Of a stretch of 64,000 nt of DNA, positions 26,658-37,451 are shown piece by piece. Source of the DNA: Megalonaias nervosa (Eukaryota; Mollusca; Bivalvia; Unionida; Unionidae); the NCBI GenBank assembly GCA_016617855.1, contig JAECUM010096236.1:44519-108518 (forward strand). Reading direction: 5' to 3'. The notes under the pieces are model-generated. The model made no database searches. It was not told where the DNA came from and worked only from the letters and a program-made list of their open reading frames with translations. Position numbers and translations under genes: made by a program. Within the stretch, counting starts at the first letter, position 1, and the number at the start of each line of letters is the position of its first letter.

Positions 26658-26775
26658 CAGTGGTTCCAAACATTTTCGGGCCTCCACCCCCTTGGTTATC
26701 CTCAGCGCCCCCTGCCTTGCCCTGTAATCCCACCACCTTGGGGTGGGTGGGTACCACCCACTTTGGGAACCACTG
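26658..26775. mobile_element. hAT MITE, 118 bp, with perfect target duplication
   Basis: The ends CAGTGGTTCCAAAC and (inverted) CAGTGGTTCCCAAAG are classic hAT termini. The 8-bp duplication ATTTAGTA is exact at 26650-26657 and 26776-26783. Confidence 0.9.
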
Positions 26776-26779
26776 ATTT

Positions 26780-27960
26780 AGTATATCACGTTTATGGGAT
26801 TTTTGTTTCACTTTATTTATCTTGCTAGAGAGTTTTTGTTGTTGTTGCTGCTACATTATTTTTTATTTTTTTATTTTTAGAACTTTACTCTTAATTGATA
26901 CCATACAGCCAGTATTGAGCTATCTGTCGTACCATTAAATTCTGCAACTACTGCCACTTGTGTCGCTGTCATCCGTACATGAAAAGTGGCACCTTTGTCT
27001 TGTAATTGGCAATCAAGGCAGAAGCACTTTGCTGGAATGATTACCTTCATATTAGCTGTCATTATGGTATTAATAATATAGACTCATCAGATTACAGGGA
27101 AATTTTGTGAACATAATAACATCAGAATATTTTTATTTCTCATAAAAATTAATAATGTGAAATTTTATTGATATTGATCAACATTTGTTCTGATGTGGTA
27201 TGAAGTTACTTTTTTGAAAACAGAAATAGTTTGATTCTCAGTGATTCTTCACAACATTGATGGAACCTGCAAGGTTTGTTCAAGAACTGAAAATTTATGG
27301 GAGTAATCCACTGTCTATTTGAAAAATTTAACAATTGTTTAAATATTGAAGTGATTTAACAAATAAATAAAGATATAGCTAACAAATACGATCAATAATT
27401 TGGCCATATTTAGTCAATTTTTGTGTAATTTTTGAGAAATTCACATGAATGGAGCAAATTGCATATCCTTCAACAGACACTGAACCTTGATGGCATTTGC
27501 TAACCTTAATAATAGTGAAAGTCACCTTTTATGTACCCAAGCAATTTGATATTAATTGGCACTTAATTAGGCCTGTCCCCAATACTGGTATGTTAACAAA
27601 GTACCTATCAAATTCAGTATTGAGGTCTTCATATTTCACCTGTTCCACAGGCTACCTTATCTTTTCTTGTAAAACGAAGAGATAAAACGAACATCCTCTG
27701 AACTACAACAGAAAATCCTATGGACTTGATCTGCCAATTATTGGTCCATAGGAATATGGTCTGTTCATACTTTGTTTTAATCAGAGAATTTCTTATCTGT
27801 CATCATTTTCCATTTTTAAATAATTATCAAAAACAAACATCTTAGATGGCCATTGTCTGATTAAACCCCAAATGAAATATGTTTATTATAAACGGAATTT
27901 TTGTGTTACAAGGCTACGTTTTCTTAAATCTGTTGGCTGTTTTGGGCAGAAAATATTCTA
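26780..27960. other. No gene recognised
   Basis: The left part may be 3'UTR of the LINE remnant (GTTGTTGTTGCTGC, then a T-rich run near 26860). The rest is unique-looking. Confidence 0.45.
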
Positions 27961-27962
27961 TA

Positions 27963-28168
27963 CTTTATATACTCGCTTTAAAGACAAGTCCAACAGCACA
28001 AACCAGATCTGCCATCGCATTATGTGCTAATAGATCTGGGTCCATGCAGTTGGTTAATAGTTTGTAGAATAGACTAAGTAGACCCTGATCTAAAGGCACA
28101 TTATGCCTTGGCAGATCAGGATATTGTTGTTTGCAGTTTTTACTTGATTTATAAGTGAGTATATTGGG
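27963..28168 (+). mobile_element. Two-hairpin MITE, copy 6
   Basis: Left TATACTCGCTTTAAAGAC, right ATAAGTGAGTATATTGGG, TA on both sides. Hairpin one is well kept (CCAGATCTG...CAGATCTGG pairing replaced by TAGATCTGGGTCC). Confidence 0.75.
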
Positions 28169-28287
28169 TAGCTTAGTTTTTTATCAAGGGGCTGCACTTC
28201 AAAGGTATTCACAGTTTGAGCTGGACTGTTTGGTCCATTAAATGGCCATGGAGACATAACTGTTTTATGTACTGGTCCTAATATGTA

Positions 28288-28503
28288 CCATCAATACTCA
28301 TGTATAATGGAAGTTGAATCCAACTGCAACTGTATTAACTCTAAATCTGCCATTATGTGCTGTCAGATCTGGGTCTTTACATTTTTTTTAGGACTAATGA
28401 GTAGAACAAACAACACAGACCTTGATCTGCAGGCACATTATGTGATGGCAGTTCTGGATCTGTCTTTTTTGTATACAGACCTGACTTATAAGCGAGTATA
28501 TTG
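28288..28503 (+). mobile_element. Two-hairpin MITE, copy 7
   Basis: TA at 28286-28287 and 28504-28505. The right end ACTTATAAGCGAGTATATTG is well kept. The left end is diverged, as is the start of hairpin one. Confidence 0.7.
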
Positions 28504-28639
28504 TATAGAGCACCTGTTTGCATTTAACAGTTGTGCAAATATTGCTATCATGACAAGATGTGGTCAGACAGTTTTGAACTAGCAAATACATCTAGTGTTT
28601 GACAGATGGAAAAATACATACTGCTTCTGGAAAGGGTGA

Positions 28640-29045
28640 AGGACTCTACTTAAGTGCGAGGATTCAGAATTCTACCATCAGATCAGTCCAGGTTGATTTT
28701 TGTTGTTATGAGGTTTAATGCCATTTTTCAGCACAAGATAGGCTATACATGGCAGCCAGTATAAATGGTGGAGGAAGAACCCGGGGAAAACCCCGGAAAA
28801 AACCACCGACCTACGGGAAGCTACTGGCAAGCCTTCTCAGATACTCACACTGGCCGAGCCTGAGACTTGAACCCATGCAGACAGAGGTGAGAAGGCAATG
28901 ATCCGTAACGGTGAGCGCTTTAGACCACTCGGCCACTCGGGGCCCCTACTCAGGTTGATAACTGTGTCCTTGGGCAAGGCACTTTACTCCAGTTGCCTTA
29001 GTACTTAAAAACTTACTTTTGTTGTGCTGCAAAACACCAAACCAA
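28640..29045 (+). mobile_element. SINE family 3, interrupted
   Basis: Left part has GGATTCAGAATTCTACCATC (B box region). After the family 1 insertion it resumes with CCTTGGGCAAGGCACTTTAC and CCAGTTGCCTTAGTA and ends AAAACACCAAACC. It matches the inverse of 7487-7650. Confidence 0.6.
28698..28950 (-). mobile_element. SINE family 1, inside an older SINE
   Basis: Same family, reversed. The 9-bp duplication CAGGTTGAT lies at 28689-28697 and 28951-28959. It sits between two parts of a family 3 SINE. Confidence 0.85.
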
Positions 29046-29049
29046 AATC

Positions 29050-31040
29050 AAACTCTGCACCCATATCTTTAAAACCACTTTCTGTGTCATTTACTTTAAG
29101 TACTTGGTGTTAAATGTAGTCATTGTCAGTAAGAATCAGAATTCTTTTGCAGGAGGTGTCAGTAGAAGGCCACAGTCCTAAGTGCATGCTGTTCTTCGTA
29201 GTAGATTTGTTTTACCATAGTTAAAGATTCTTATCACCCACCAATGCACCATTTTTTTTCAGGAAATGAGGCCATGGTTGTGAAAACTTAAGAAGAAAAT
29301 GCATTTTTTTAGGCACTAAATTCTCTTTAATTTGAAGCAATTCAGTATCTCACAGTTTATCACTAATGAACCTCACTTGGGTGGTTTTATTTGAATAATG
29401 ATGGAATATCTCAAAGAATTGTATGCAAATTTTTAATGAATTCATTATGTTTTTTTTAGGACTTCATGCAGACTAGCTTTTCTGTTTTGGCATGGAGTTT
29501 TTTCTGTCTTCTTTGAAGGGCATCTTGCAAAACTCTGGAAGTCTTTGTGTGCAAATTCCTGTTATCTTTTCTGGTCTGGCACTCTCAGAGACTGCTGAGT
29601 GCAGGCAGACTGACAGTTGTATGCATGCCACAATCAGTGCTCACTTTTTAACATACTGCAGTACTTGCCCATTATGAGGACACCATCTGCAGAAAGCATT
29701 TTTATTAAGAGATGAAGCAGAAGGCAGTGGTCAAAATAGGCAACAGCCTTGGCAGTCGTAGTTAAACTTTAGGACTTGGAAAGAGGCTAGCACATTGTCG
29801 GAATGGTCTAGTCTAATCCATTGCTGGTTATTGTCTGAATGGTCTAATCTAATGCTTTGCTGGCTTTTTGACTTCCAATGCAGGCTGACAACATAGATTT
29901 TTAAAAACTCCTTTACTTTCATCTGCATTTAAAGCCCACATATAGAGATACTCTTCAAAATGTAAATTTATTCCAACTGAATTTCTAAAAGTACTGTTAA
30001 AAAAATGAGTTAAATTGTCCTAAAATTACTGACTGTATTATCTCCCTTGACAAAGGACCCCCCCCCCCCTTACTGTTCTGTGTGATATTCAAGAACAGCC
30101 CATGTAGCCACTTAAGTGTACTGATTGCTCGGTCATTTTAAATACAAATGACAGATTTTATGCAGTATATGGTCACAAATTGTGATCAAAAACAGAAGAA
30201 AGATTTTTGTTTTCCTTTTTATAATTTATACATGAAGAAAAGTGCAGAAATTAGGTATGTACCAATTATGTTATGTCAAACCAGGCAGTATTGTGAATCT
30301 TATTCAGGTAGGTCCTACTGATGATTCTATTTTTCAAAGCATAATAAAAGTGGTCAAAAATTATCACAAATCTTTCTAAGTATTGAGAAAATTATATAGA
30401 TATACCTTAAGACAAGCATCAGGAAACAATGAAAGAGCAAGTGGGGGGAAGGGTCAAGAAGAAAAATATTGAAATATAAGTTATCCCCTTCCAGATGGTT
30501 CAGACATTTTAACTGCAAGTATTTATCTTATGTAAACCTTTGCTTTATGAATTTGTGATGGAGAAATAAGAGCATGAAATATGTAGAACATAGTGAAATA
30601 ATATATTGGGAGACAAGGGGTTACATTTAAATTGGGTGGGAGCCTATGTACCATTTCAGAGAACTAGTTTACTTTCTAAAAGGTATTGTTGATAATTTTG
30701 ACTAAAAATAGGTACCTGATGTATTTATTTCTTTTTTGTGGCATATGTAAAATAAAGAGCCAAAGTATGTCGAGATCATTACTAAGTATGCATAGTATTT
30801 TCCTCATTTTTCGAATAATTGTCATCATGTTTTTTGTTCCTATTTTTTTTTTTTTTTTTCACGATCTTGTCAATTTCCATATTAACTGTAGATTTAGTAT
30901 TTCATTGCTTAAAATCTGCCAGCATGACAAGACCTTTAGGTTTTATGGGAAACAGCCATTAAACTTTTAGGTGTTGATTGAGCAGGGATTGAGAGTTGGA
31001 AAAAATAGACAATAACTTTTTTTTCACATCAGGTTACATA
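29050..31040. other. No feature recognised
   Basis: AT-rich with a C10-type run at 30058-30069, a T run at 30846-30860 and a 25-base direct repeat around 29805-29850 (GAATGGTCTAATCTAAT). 31260-31620 and 31765-32280 are similar, with another C run at 32099-32109. Confidence 0.55.
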
Positions 31041-31042
31041 TA

Positions 31043-31254
31043 CCATATATACTCACTTATAAGTTAAGTCCATAAGCAAACAACATAGATCCTGATCTGT
31101 CGTAGCATAATGTACCTGCATGTCAGGGTCTATGTTGTTGGTTCTTCTGATTACTCCTTACAAACTGCACAGATCCAGATCGGCCTGCACATTATGTGCC
31201 AGCAGATCTGGGTCTGTGCAGAGTGCAGTTGGACTCATAAGCAAGTATTTATCG
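31043..31254 (-). mobile_element. Two-hairpin MITE, copy 8
   Basis: TA at 31041-31042 and 31255-31256. The ACATAGATCCTGATCTG hairpin comes first, then ACAGATCCAGATCGG. The order is reversed relative to the + copies, so the element lies on the minus strand. Confidence 0.75.
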
Positions 31255-31620
31255 TATACTATATATGGCATTATTGAGGCATGGGCACCAGCAATGAGTT
31301 TTTGCATTTAGTTCAGTTTCTCTGACACATTTACATGTAGTCAAGAAACTTGATTGGTGTATACATCATGGAAGGTACTGCTCATTACAAACAAAAGGAG
31401 ATCACAGTGACCTACTTTTCATGCTCCAGTGCTCTTAATTGGCATTTAACTTGTACCTTAGTTTAGTGGGCAAGACATAGCTTTCTGTAGAACTCTTGTT
31501 AAAGAAAATGCAGCTTTATATTGCCTTGAATGCACAAAGTGCTAATGGTGTCTTAATTTTCACTTAATACCATTTTCCAAATCACTGGACAAAATAAATT
31601 GAAAAAAAAATACATATATG

Positions 31621-31760
31621 GAAATCAGTTGATAGAGCATCACACTCATAATCCAAGGGTTGCAAGTTTGATTCTGGTCCAGGCCTGCATGGGTTCAGAT
31701 GCCTCAGTACATCCGTGGAAAAAGCACTTAGCTCCCATTTTCTGGGCGTGATGTAACAAA
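31621..31760 (+). mobile_element. tRNA-Met-like SINE
   Basis: CAGTTGATAGAGCATCACAC, then CTCATAA (CAT anticodon position) and GGGTTGCAAGTTTGATTC look like a decayed tRNA-Met head. AAAAGCACTTAGCTCCCATT follows as a SINE body. Stem mismatches and the 3' extension exclude a working tRNA. Confidence 0.55.
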
Positions 31761-32288
31761 TAATTTGTTAAATTTGGCATTAAAACTAACAAAATAAAAA
31801 ATTGAAAGCCATATAAAAGCCAGACTTGTACATATAGGACAATCATTTAGATGTCCAGTCTGTAAACAGAAGTGAACAAGTTATTCCCTAGCTGCTACTG
31901 GACAGCAGGTGGTGCTGGCTCCTCTTGCCTCAACTCAGCACCAGCTTAGTTGTGGCATCTGTGATGAGCTGATTAAATTAGGTGCACAAGGTTACAAGTA
32001 TGCATTCATCATGTTCTAAATAGTTTCAAACTCGAGTGGGTAACAATACCTTATTTGTGGAATGGACAAAAGCGCACTGATTGCAGTAGGACAAAAGCCC
32101 CCCCCCCCCGTTTACATTTCTTGAAATAAAATAATTATATTATGGTTTTCATTGTTTTAATTATTTACTATGAATCACAACAATTTTAACATGCAATCAC
32201 TGTGTTTGATTAAAATAAGAAAATATTCATAAATTTTTTCTAAGTAATTGTTAAAATAGAATCTTTTATTACATGGCTTGATATTTTT

Positions 32289-32572
32289 AACAAAATGTCC
32301 GCCTCAGATGCGGGAGATTGCAGGTTTGAATCCCGGTCGAGTCATACCAGAGACTTATAAAAATTTTATTAACAGCTGCCTCGCTAGGCACTCAGCATTA
32401 AGAGGTTAGTGTTAAGACTGGTCAGCCTGGTGTCAGGATAATGTGACTAGGTGGGACATGATGATACATGTGTGCAGAATGCTGCCCCAGTGCTAGACAT
32501 CACTATAAACTGCCACACTGCAGACATTGTAGTGATATGACTGAAAAATTGTTAAAGCTACATTAAAAATTA

Positions 32573-32615
<43 letters not shown>
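32289..32615 (+). mobile_element. SINE family 2, 5' end altered
   Basis: Same body and (CA)n tail as 18690-19029. The A box region is replaced or lost; the B box (AGGTTTGAATCCC) remains. ATATTTTT flanks both ends (32281-32288, 32616-32623). Confidence 0.85.
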
Positions 32616-32619
<4 letters not shown>

Positions 32620-33004
32620 TTTTCATAATAATTCTACACTAAGGCATGTTTAACCAGCCAACTGTTTGCATTGATCCAAGCTGAAGTGGGTAAATGTCTT
32701 TGAGAACAAGGTGTAATAAACCAGAACTGTACAATGAACTGCAATTTAGTGTGTTCCAGTAACACCTGTGATCTACTTTTGTTGAAACAGCTGTTTTTAT
32801 ATCAAACAATGCAACAATCATAACAATTATTTCCATATAAAATTACAGGGAATCTGTGTATTAATGATTTGTAGCCTAGTGTGAGATACATAGATGGGTT
32901 TAATAAATTTGTTGTTTTATATTTATGAAAATATGCCTGTATTGTATGGAAGAAATGTATAAAATACTTTTATACAATTGTTTTGTAGTCATTATGCTTG
33001 ATAA

Positions 33005-33108
33005 ACATTACATTACACATGATAAACATTACATTACACACATACATTACACATGATAAACATTACATTACACACAATAAACATTACATTACATGTGATA
33101 AAAATTTA
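33005..33108. repeat. ~23-bp minisatellite
   Basis: GATAAACATTACATTACACA repeated about five times; two 19-bp copies of ATTTCTATAAGAATGAA follow at 33190-33226. Confidence 0.85.
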
Positions 33109-33429
33109 CTTAAGGGTTCAAGGGAGATCATTGTATTACATATTAAATATAGTTACATTAAATAAAATCACAATCAAATACATACACATTTCTATAAGAA
33201 TGAAATACATTTCTATAAGAATGAAGATAATGTAAATATCAAATATCATGGGGATTTTGTCCTACCCCAAGGTGGCTTTCATAAGAGCTTCTTTCTAAAA
33301 TATCTAGATATACCTTGATTTCCAACGTTTTCTTGTGAAAGGCTCATTGTTCTGAGGCACATTCGTATTCTGTTTGATACATAATGTAAACCCTACTGGT
33401 GATAGTTGTCATATTTTAAATATAGTTCA

Positions 33430-33720
33430 GCCTCATTTATCCAAACATTGTACAAAACCAAAAAATGTTAAGATTAATGGGCATTCATCATCATGAGTCA
33501 GTCAGTTTTGAAGTTCAGATGAAAGGATGTTCAGATGACATATAGTTTGGGAGTACAATAAATTGAAATTTTCAAGTTTAGATATGTGGGAGTGTAGATG
33601 ATTGGGAGTTTGTGAGTTCAAAATGGTTTGTAGTTTGGGAGTTCAGAGATTGGGATTTAAGCTGAATGGAAGTTCAGATAAATGGGAGTTAGATGAATGG
33701 GTTCAGGCCAATCATGTTCA
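33430..33720. repeat. GGGAGTTCAGAT-type short repeats
   Basis: GGGAGTTCAGATGAAT variants recur about eight times at irregular spacing. CAGCCTCATTTATCC at the left resembles a pogo-type end, but no right end was found. Confidence 0.4.
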
Positions 33721-34149
33721 TTGCTCTCTTAAATGGACTATGCCATTTCTTCCATAAATTTAAATCCAAGATTGATTTAAGCTGATTGCACTTATGGCCA
33801 ATTTTTCAGACAAGATCATTGTCTCCTTATGGATCAGGATTGTTGGTGCCAATATGGGGGACATAAATGTAGTTCAGATAAATAAAGAATTTTTAAAAAA
33901 TGAAGATCCAGAAAGAGAAGTTTCAGCTTGAATTATCTAGTGTAAACAGAAAATAAATGACGAAATATTGGTACATGTTTCACACATCTGTCCCTAGTTT
34001 CATCACTGGTTTCAAATTGTAGACAGGTAGTGGTTTCTCATGGGCTGGTTATCCAGTTTCCATAATACCGTACCAATGAACTGTATTCTAATACATGTAC
34101 TTAGGATGAATTGTTATCCACCTAGCTGAAGCTTTAAACTTTTTAACTT

Positions 34150-34173
34150 ATGGTTGCTCTTGTCTTGTTTCAG
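34150..34173 (+). promoter_or_regulatory. Splice acceptor of the ANKRD50 exon
   Basis: A pyrimidine-rich run, GCTCTTGTCTTGTTTCAG, ends at 34173, just before ankyrin-coding sequence. Upstream of it the reading frame no longer resembles ankyrin, which places the boundary here. Confidence 0.85.
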
Positions 34174-35940
34174 GTCTGTGAACTGCTGATTGAACATCTA
34201 GCCAAAGTGAATGAGATTGATAATGAAGGTCGCCATCCTCTAATCCTTGCTGCCCAAGAAGGGCACCTGCCGGTTGTCTCTACATTAATTGATTATGGAA
34301 GTCATGTGAATCACCGTTCCCATGATGGGAGGACGGCACTCAGAGTGGCAGTTCTGGAGGGTCACCGTGATGTTGTGGAATATCTCCTGAACATGGATGC
34401 TGACATCAATTACAAGGATGCTGATGGAAGGTCAACATTGTATGTTGTGTCCCTGGAAAATAAGTTTGAAATTGCTTCATTTCTGCTGGATAAAGGTGCA
34501 GATTTTGAGGCAGTAGATCTAGAAGGTCGAAGTTCTCTTCATGTGGCTGCGTGGCAGGGTCATTACGAGATGGTTGAAATTCTAATTCAGTGTGGAGCTA
34601 ATGTAAATGCTGTGGATAATGATGAGAGATCAGCACTGCAGTCAGCTGCTTGGCAAGGACATGAACGTGTGGTACGGCTTCTTTTGGAAAAAGGTGCTGC
34701 TGTGGATCATACATGCAATCAAGGTGCTACAGCATTGTGTATAGCTGCCCAAGAAGGACATGAAGATGTAGTGCGAGTTCTTCTCCAGTTTCGTGCAAAT
34801 CCCAATCATGCAGATCAGTTTGGCAGGACTCCTATTCGTGTAGCATTGAAAAGTGGACATTCTAATGTGGTGAAGATTTTAGAGGACTTTGGGGCATCAC
34901 CAGCCAGTGGAACAAAGAGTCGAAGTTCATCATCAACATCTAGCACAAATAATGACATAAAACCTTCTACATCTCATGCTGTGACTCGTACTACTTTCTC
35001 TTCAGGAATAAACCACCTTGCTGGTTCCAGTGCAGTTGCTACAATTTCCTCTGGTGCACCTGCTGTACTTAATGGCCACCATTTAAATAGCTCCCCCTCA
35101 GATTCACCAGATTCAACCTTTGATCGTAGGAAATCCATTATGTCTAACAATTCTTCTAAGTCATCCAGCAATATGACTAGTTCTACAAATCAAAGCTCCA
35201 CCCTCAGTAGTGCTCAAACTCGCCCTGATGGTGAATGTTTGACTTTTACCCAACAACTTCAGCAGTGTTCCCTAGGCAGAAACAGAGGACGACCAGTTAG
35301 CAGAGTGCTTTCCCCTGTCAGTGAACCTCTCAGTCCTGTGCAGTCGCCCATCGGATCTCCTCTGGTTGCTGCACCCCACACAACAATACAGAATTTAGGA
35401 TACAACATATATTCTCCTGTACTGGAGAAAAGTTTGAATATGTTTGCTGCTAATCAAGTCAAACATCCAGATGCAAAACATGATCACATTACTACCATAA
35501 ACATCATTACCAATCCAAATGCTGATATTTCAGATGATTCAATTTGGCAACTGAATCCATTGCATAGACAGAGTGTTAAAAACAGTATTGCGTTACTGGA
35601 AAGCAGGCGGAACAAAACACCAGACCAGCCCTCTAAAACCATCATGGGACAGAGTGCTTTAGAAATGAGGTCACCTGAAACACGAACAAAAAGAAATGGT
35701 ATTGTCACCAATCCAAATCTGCACAAACCAAAAATTTTGAACACTTGTGTCAACAGTAACATAAATATGAACACCCACATAAATAAAGTTGGCCGTCTTG
35801 AAAATGGAGAATGCAAAGTCAAGGTTCTGAATGGATCAAGCTCTAATGGGGTAGCCAATGGACACCATGCCTCTCCTGACTACCACAAAGGACCTATTCG
35901 GCCCAATGGTCTACCACTGAAAAAGGAAACTCCATTGTAG
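34174..35940 (+). CDS. ANKRD50: ANKRD50 (ankyrin repeat domain protein 50), 3' coding exon
   Basis: This exon encodes the last 588 residues of an ankyrin-repeat scaffold. Vertebrate ANKRD50 takes part in endosomal recycling with SNX27-retromer (family knowledge). Numbering from the first exon residue: 1-15 complete a repeat begun in an upstream exon; seven exact 33-residue repeats follow at 16-246, with motifs such as AAQEGH and SAAWQGH; then a Ser/Asn/Thr-rich tail. The tail holds blocks I recognise from ANKRD50 (SPSDSPDSTFDRR, KRNGIVTNPN) and ends in KKETPL. The first ATG of the open frame (34150) is rejected as the start, because it lies in the polypyrimidine tract and a TTTCAG acceptor ends at 34173. 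The exon is phase 0. The N-terminal NTPase and earlier repeats are not visible in the window. The stop is TAG at 35938-35940. No frameshift is seen, so the gene looks functional. Confidence 0.95.
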   Translation, partial: VCELLIEHLAKVNEIDNEGRHPLILAAQEGHLPVVSTLIDYGSHVNHRSHDGRTALRVAVLEGHRDVVEYLLNMDADINYKDADGRSTLYVVSLENKFEIASFLLDKGADFEAVDLEGRSSLHVAAWQGHYEMVEILIQCGANVNAVDNDERSALQSAAWQGHERVVRLLLEKGAAVDHTCNQGATALCIAAQEGHEDVVRVLLQFRANPNHADQFGRTPIRVALKSGHSNVVKILEDFGASPASGTKSRSSSSTSSTNNDIKPSTSHAVTRTTFSSGINHLAGSSAVATISSGAPAVLNGHHLNSSPSDSPDSTFDRRKSIMSNNSSKSSSNMTSSTNQSSTLSSAQTRPDGECLTFTQQLQQCSLGRNRGRPVSRVLSPVSEPLSPVQSPIGSPLVAAPHTTIQNLGYNIYSPVLEKSLNMFAANQVKHPDAKHDHITTINIITNPNADISDDSIWQLNPLHRQSVKNSIALLESRRNKTPDQPSKTIMGQSALEMRSPETRTKRNGIVTNPNLHKPKILNTCVNSNINMNTHINKVGRLENGECKVKVLNGSSSNGVANGHHASPDYHKGPIRPNGLPLKKETPL

Positions 35941-36410
35941 GTACATACAGGCAAGTATGAGGAGTCTAAAAGCCAGGTTATTTTATTGAAAGTCTTGTCT
36001 TAGTTGCATAGCATAGACAAAAAATAGGTGTCACTTTTTGATGTATCAGATGTTGATTTTGCCATAGAAATCAACATTAAGTTATTTGCAATAGCAACAT
36101 CTCTGGAGTTATGTTTTTTCATCTGATCTTATGTAAATATAATCGCTTGAAGCTCACCATCTTAAGTATTTTCAATACTTGATTGAATATTCTGCAGAAT
36201 TAAAAGTTGGTGTGTGTGAGAGTGTACATGACAATAAATGGAGATATCCATAATTATTAATTGCAGGAATTCTTTTTTGCTGTATGACGAAATGTTGAAA
36301 CAAACTACTGAGGCATTATTTATCACCAGAATAGATTGAGAAGTTAATGAGTAAGTTTGATTATTGAAATTGTGCAAGAAAACTCTTTAATAAATTTTGA
36401 TTAGTTTCAT
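35941..36410 (+). other. ANKRD50 3'UTR with candidate polyA signals
   Basis: AT-rich sequence follows the stop codon. AATAAA hexamers lie at 36233-36238 and 36389-36394, either of which could end the transcript. A CAG|GCAAGT motif at 35948-35956, only 8-10 bases after the stop, fits the GC-type donor consensus and could start a 3'UTR intron. Use of any of these sites is inferred. Confidence 0.5.
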
Positions 36411-36571
36411 ACTTTATATCAGATGTGATCTTCAAAAATATTATATCACAGTCATCTTAAATCATCTGTGGCATAATTAATTATCAAACATAAGACTGAA
36501 ATTCTATTGCCAGACATTTTGTTTCCCAAAAAATGAACTTTGTGGCCATATGCCGGTAGTTGTGAAATTTT

Positions 36572-36672
36572 ATATTAAAACATTCAAAGGAGACATAACA
36601 AGTTGAGACCAAAAGAAAATGTAATATTAAAACATTCAAAGGAGATATATGGAGCAAGTTGAGACCAAAATG
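36572..36672. repeat. ~52-bp direct duplication
   Basis: ATATTAAAACATTCAAAGGA and AAGTTGAGACCAAAA occur twice, between the ANKRD50 3'UTR and the family 2 SINE. Confidence 0.75.
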
Positions 36673-36708
36673 AAAACAGTGATATACTCTACTGAATTAT
36701 TAATTGTA

Positions 36709-37038
36709 TTGACTGCTTCAGTGGCCTAGTGGTTAAAGTGTCCGCATCTGAGGTGGGAGGTTGTGGGTTCGATCCCTGGCCAGGTCATACCAAAGACTTA
36801 TAAAAATGGTACTAACAGCTGCCTCGCTTGGTGCTCAGCATTGAGAGGTTAGTGTTAGGACTGGTTGGCCTGGCGTCAGGATAATGTGACTGGGTGGGAC
36901 ATCATGCTACATGTCTGCGGCCTGATGCCCCAGTGCTAGACATCACTATGAACTTCCACACTACAGACATTGTAGCGATATGACTGAAATTTTTTTAAAG
37001 CTACATTAAAAATCCAAATCACACACACACACACACAC
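36709..37038 (+). mobile_element. SINE family 2, complete, just after ANKRD50
   Basis: A box CAGTGGCCTAGTGGTTAAAG, B box GGTTCGATCCC, (CA)n tail. The 10-bp duplication ATTAATTGTA is exact at 36699-36708 and 37039-37048. Confidence 0.92.
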
Positions 37039-37194
37039 ATTAATTGTACCAGGAAACATGTCATTTTCTGTTTTAGATTTGCTGTTGCTTTAATGTTAGT
37101 ATTTTCAGGATTCACTGGTTTCTTCACAAACTGACTATAAAAAATAATTTGTTCTTTAAAACATACTGTACTTTAGATGCTTATCCAGCAACAC

Positions 37195-37451
37195 TATTTT
37201 GTTCCACTCTCTTGTGAAAATGGTTCAGCCTTCTAAATGGGCTGCCTCCAGAAACTGATGAGGATAAGATGGCAGGATAGAGTCCCAGACACTGATGTTG
37301 TCACACAGGTAGGCATTCCAAACATCCACAATTCAGTGTTGAAATCACAGAGGAGATAGCCAGGCTACATTACTAGGATGTTAGAAGAATGACAACCAAA
37401 GAAGAGCTTCCACATTGAGTTGAAGGAAGGAAAGCAATCTCAGAGTGGTCA
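37195..37451 (+). pseudogene. LINE ORF2 C-terminal remnant, part 1
   Basis: Broken frames translate to pieces such as WQDRVPDTDV and GIPNIHNSVLKSQ. They match the region after the reverse transcriptase domain of non-LTR retrotransposons, the WGHVVRM-type tail common in invertebrate genomes. There are stops inside. The reading stops at 37451, where a DNA transposon enters, and resumes at 38691. Confidence 0.65.

Noticed and set aside
31646..31846. Possible tRNA-Met gene near 31.62 kb
   Set aside because: The anticodon region is suggestive, but stems do not pair well and a SINE body follows.
34974..35858. Minus-strand frames inside the ANKRD50 exon (34642-34860, 34974-35171, 35484-35858)
   Set aside because: Shadows of the + strand coding sequence.
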